From Bacteroidota bacterium (lineage in GTDB: Bacteria; Bacteroidota; Bacteroidia; NS11-12g; UBA9320): a stretch of DNA of 6,444 bases. The notes below the pieces were generated by a model. That model was not told the DNA's origin. It was given only the letters and a program-made list of their open reading frames with translations, and did no database searches. Numbering within the stretch: the first letter of the stretch is position 1; the number at the start of each line of letters is the position of its first letter. A program made the translations under genes and the position numbers. Positions 5,580 through 6,444 of the stretch are shown in pieces. The stretch is taken from positions 1 to 6,444 of the forward strand of contig JAHEKB010000143.1 of the NCBI GenBank assembly GCA_024638525.1, in the 5' to 3' direction.

Positions 5580-6444
5580 TTATTGTTTTACAAAGCTCAC
5601 ATCAGCCGTAATCTGGCTGGAATATATGGTCTTTATAAAATAAGTACCTCTGTTTAAGGTTCGGATATCTATTTTTTGATATGCCTGGAGATTATTAATC
5701 CTCTTGACTAGAGTACCATTAATACTGTAAATCTCAAGATCAAAGTCAGTACCGTGATTTGTAGGTTTGAATTGTATAAAGTCCACAGATGGGTTGGGAT
5801 AGACTTCTAGAATCTCTTGATTTTCAAGTTGAACAACTACCGGTCCATACAGCTGAGATTCTCCATCAAAATCTACTGCCCTAATCCTGTAATAGTTTAA
5901 TTCGCTAAGATCTTTATGGCAATAAGAATACTCTGTGAGTTCATAACTGCCTTTGGCTTCCACTATATCCACAGTACTATAATTCTGCCCATCTTTAGAA
6001 TATTGAATTTCAAAGTAATGGGTGTTTTCTTCAGAAGCAGTAATCCAACGTATTTCTACAGCATCCGCAATGCGCTTTGCTTTTAGATCGATCATTTCAA
6101 CCGGTAAAACAGAAGATATAATCACTGAATCACTGGCACATCGCGCAGGGTTATCAGGATCTGTGACCTTTATTTCCAAGGTATGGAATACACAACTATC
6201 GTAGTAATGCGTAAATGAATCGCTAGAAGAGGTATTGCCGTCACCTAAATTCCAATAATGGATCAAATTGTCGGCACCAGCATTGTCGATGGATAATGCA
6301 GAATATGCATGCATCGTGCTGCAGGTATTCCCGCCAAGTATGTCATAAACCAAAGTAGGTCTGACATAAGTAGAAATGGTGAGTGAATCAATCAGAGATT
6401 GACAGCCAAAAGCATCGCTAACCCTCAGAGCTACAGTATGACTT
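5580..6444 (-). CDS. C-terminal part of a second secreted PKD/T9SS protein (5' end outside window)
   Basis: The frame runs open to the right edge. Thirty codons precede the TTG at 6353 without a stop and encode the end of a PKD domain (HTVALRVSDAFGC), so that TTG is not the start and the gene continues outside the window. In the 287 visible residues, the tail of one PKD domain (1-28) is followed by a complete PKD domain at about 30-112, with the classic WNLGDG core near 64-69. An FN3-like domain covers about 113-205. A T9SS sorting domain begins near 210 (LEVYPNPSVDFIQF) and ends in SFVKQ. The protein should be exported by the type IX system and be cell-surface or extracellular. The PKD-FN3-sorting plan matches that of the neighbouring complete protein and their FN3-like parts align by eye (TASE, then SxDGxxY), so they look like diverged relatives. 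Any catalytic domain would lie outside the window. Confidence 0.92.
   Translation of the reverse strand, partial: SHTVALRVSDAFGCQSLIDSLTISTYVRPTLVYDILGGNTCSTMHAYSALSIDNAGADNLIHYWNLGDGNTSSSDSFTHYYDSCVFHTLEIKVTDPDNPARCASDSVIISSVLPVEMIDLKAKRIADAVEIRWITASEENTHYFEIQYSKDGQNYSTVDIVEAKGSYELTEYSYCHKDLSELNYYRIRAVDFDGESQLYGPVVVQLENQEILEVYPNPSVDFIQFKPTNHGTDFDLEIYSINGTLVKRINNLQAYQKIDIRTLNRGTYFIKTIYSSQITADVSFVKQ

Noticed and set aside
6351..6353. TTG at 6353 as the start of the right-edge T9SS protein
   Set aside because: The frame continues upstream to the window edge and encodes the end of a PKD domain, so the gene is truncated by the window and does not start here.

Overview
The window looks like a chromosomal segment of a member of the Bacteroidota, probably a Flavobacteriia- or Cytophagia-like environmental bacterium. 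Three things point there. Two large secreted proteins end in type IX secretion (T9SS) sorting domains. The upstream regions carry TAnnTTTG-like -7 boxes and lack Shine-Dalgarno sequences. The base composition is moderately AT-rich. This assignment is an inference from family knowledge, not from a database search.

Layout: positions 1-1425 run on the + strand, with the 3' part of a polytopic membrane protein gene (cut by the left edge) followed after 9 bp by miaE, the diiron tRNA hydroxylase. Everything to the right lies on the - strand. Reading leftward from the right edge, this is a T9SS/PKD secreted protein (cut by the right edge), a second complete T9SS/PKD secreted protein, a strong terminator, the ATPase gene ychF, a 32-residue cysteine-rich lipoprotein gene, an intrinsic terminator, and a WaaE-like family 2 glycosyltransferase. 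miaE and the glycosyltransferase converge and overlap by 23 bp.

How the genes relate: there is no single pathway. miaE (tRNA modification) and ychF (ribosome-associated ATPase) are housekeeping-type genes. The membrane protein, glycosyltransferase, lipoprotein and two secreted proteins all concern the cell envelope or surface. The two secreted proteins share the same C-terminal plan (PKD domain, FN3-like domain, T9SS sorting domain) and look like diverged tandem relatives.

Most of the window is ordinary. The points most worth a second look are the tiny lipoprotein gene between ychF and the glycosyltransferase, the terminator-like hairpin whose U-tract directly touches the glycosyltransferase start codon, and the unassigned N-terminal domain of the complete T9SS protein. 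I found no RNA genes, CRISPR array, insertion sequence or phage feature, and no convincing new multi-gene system.
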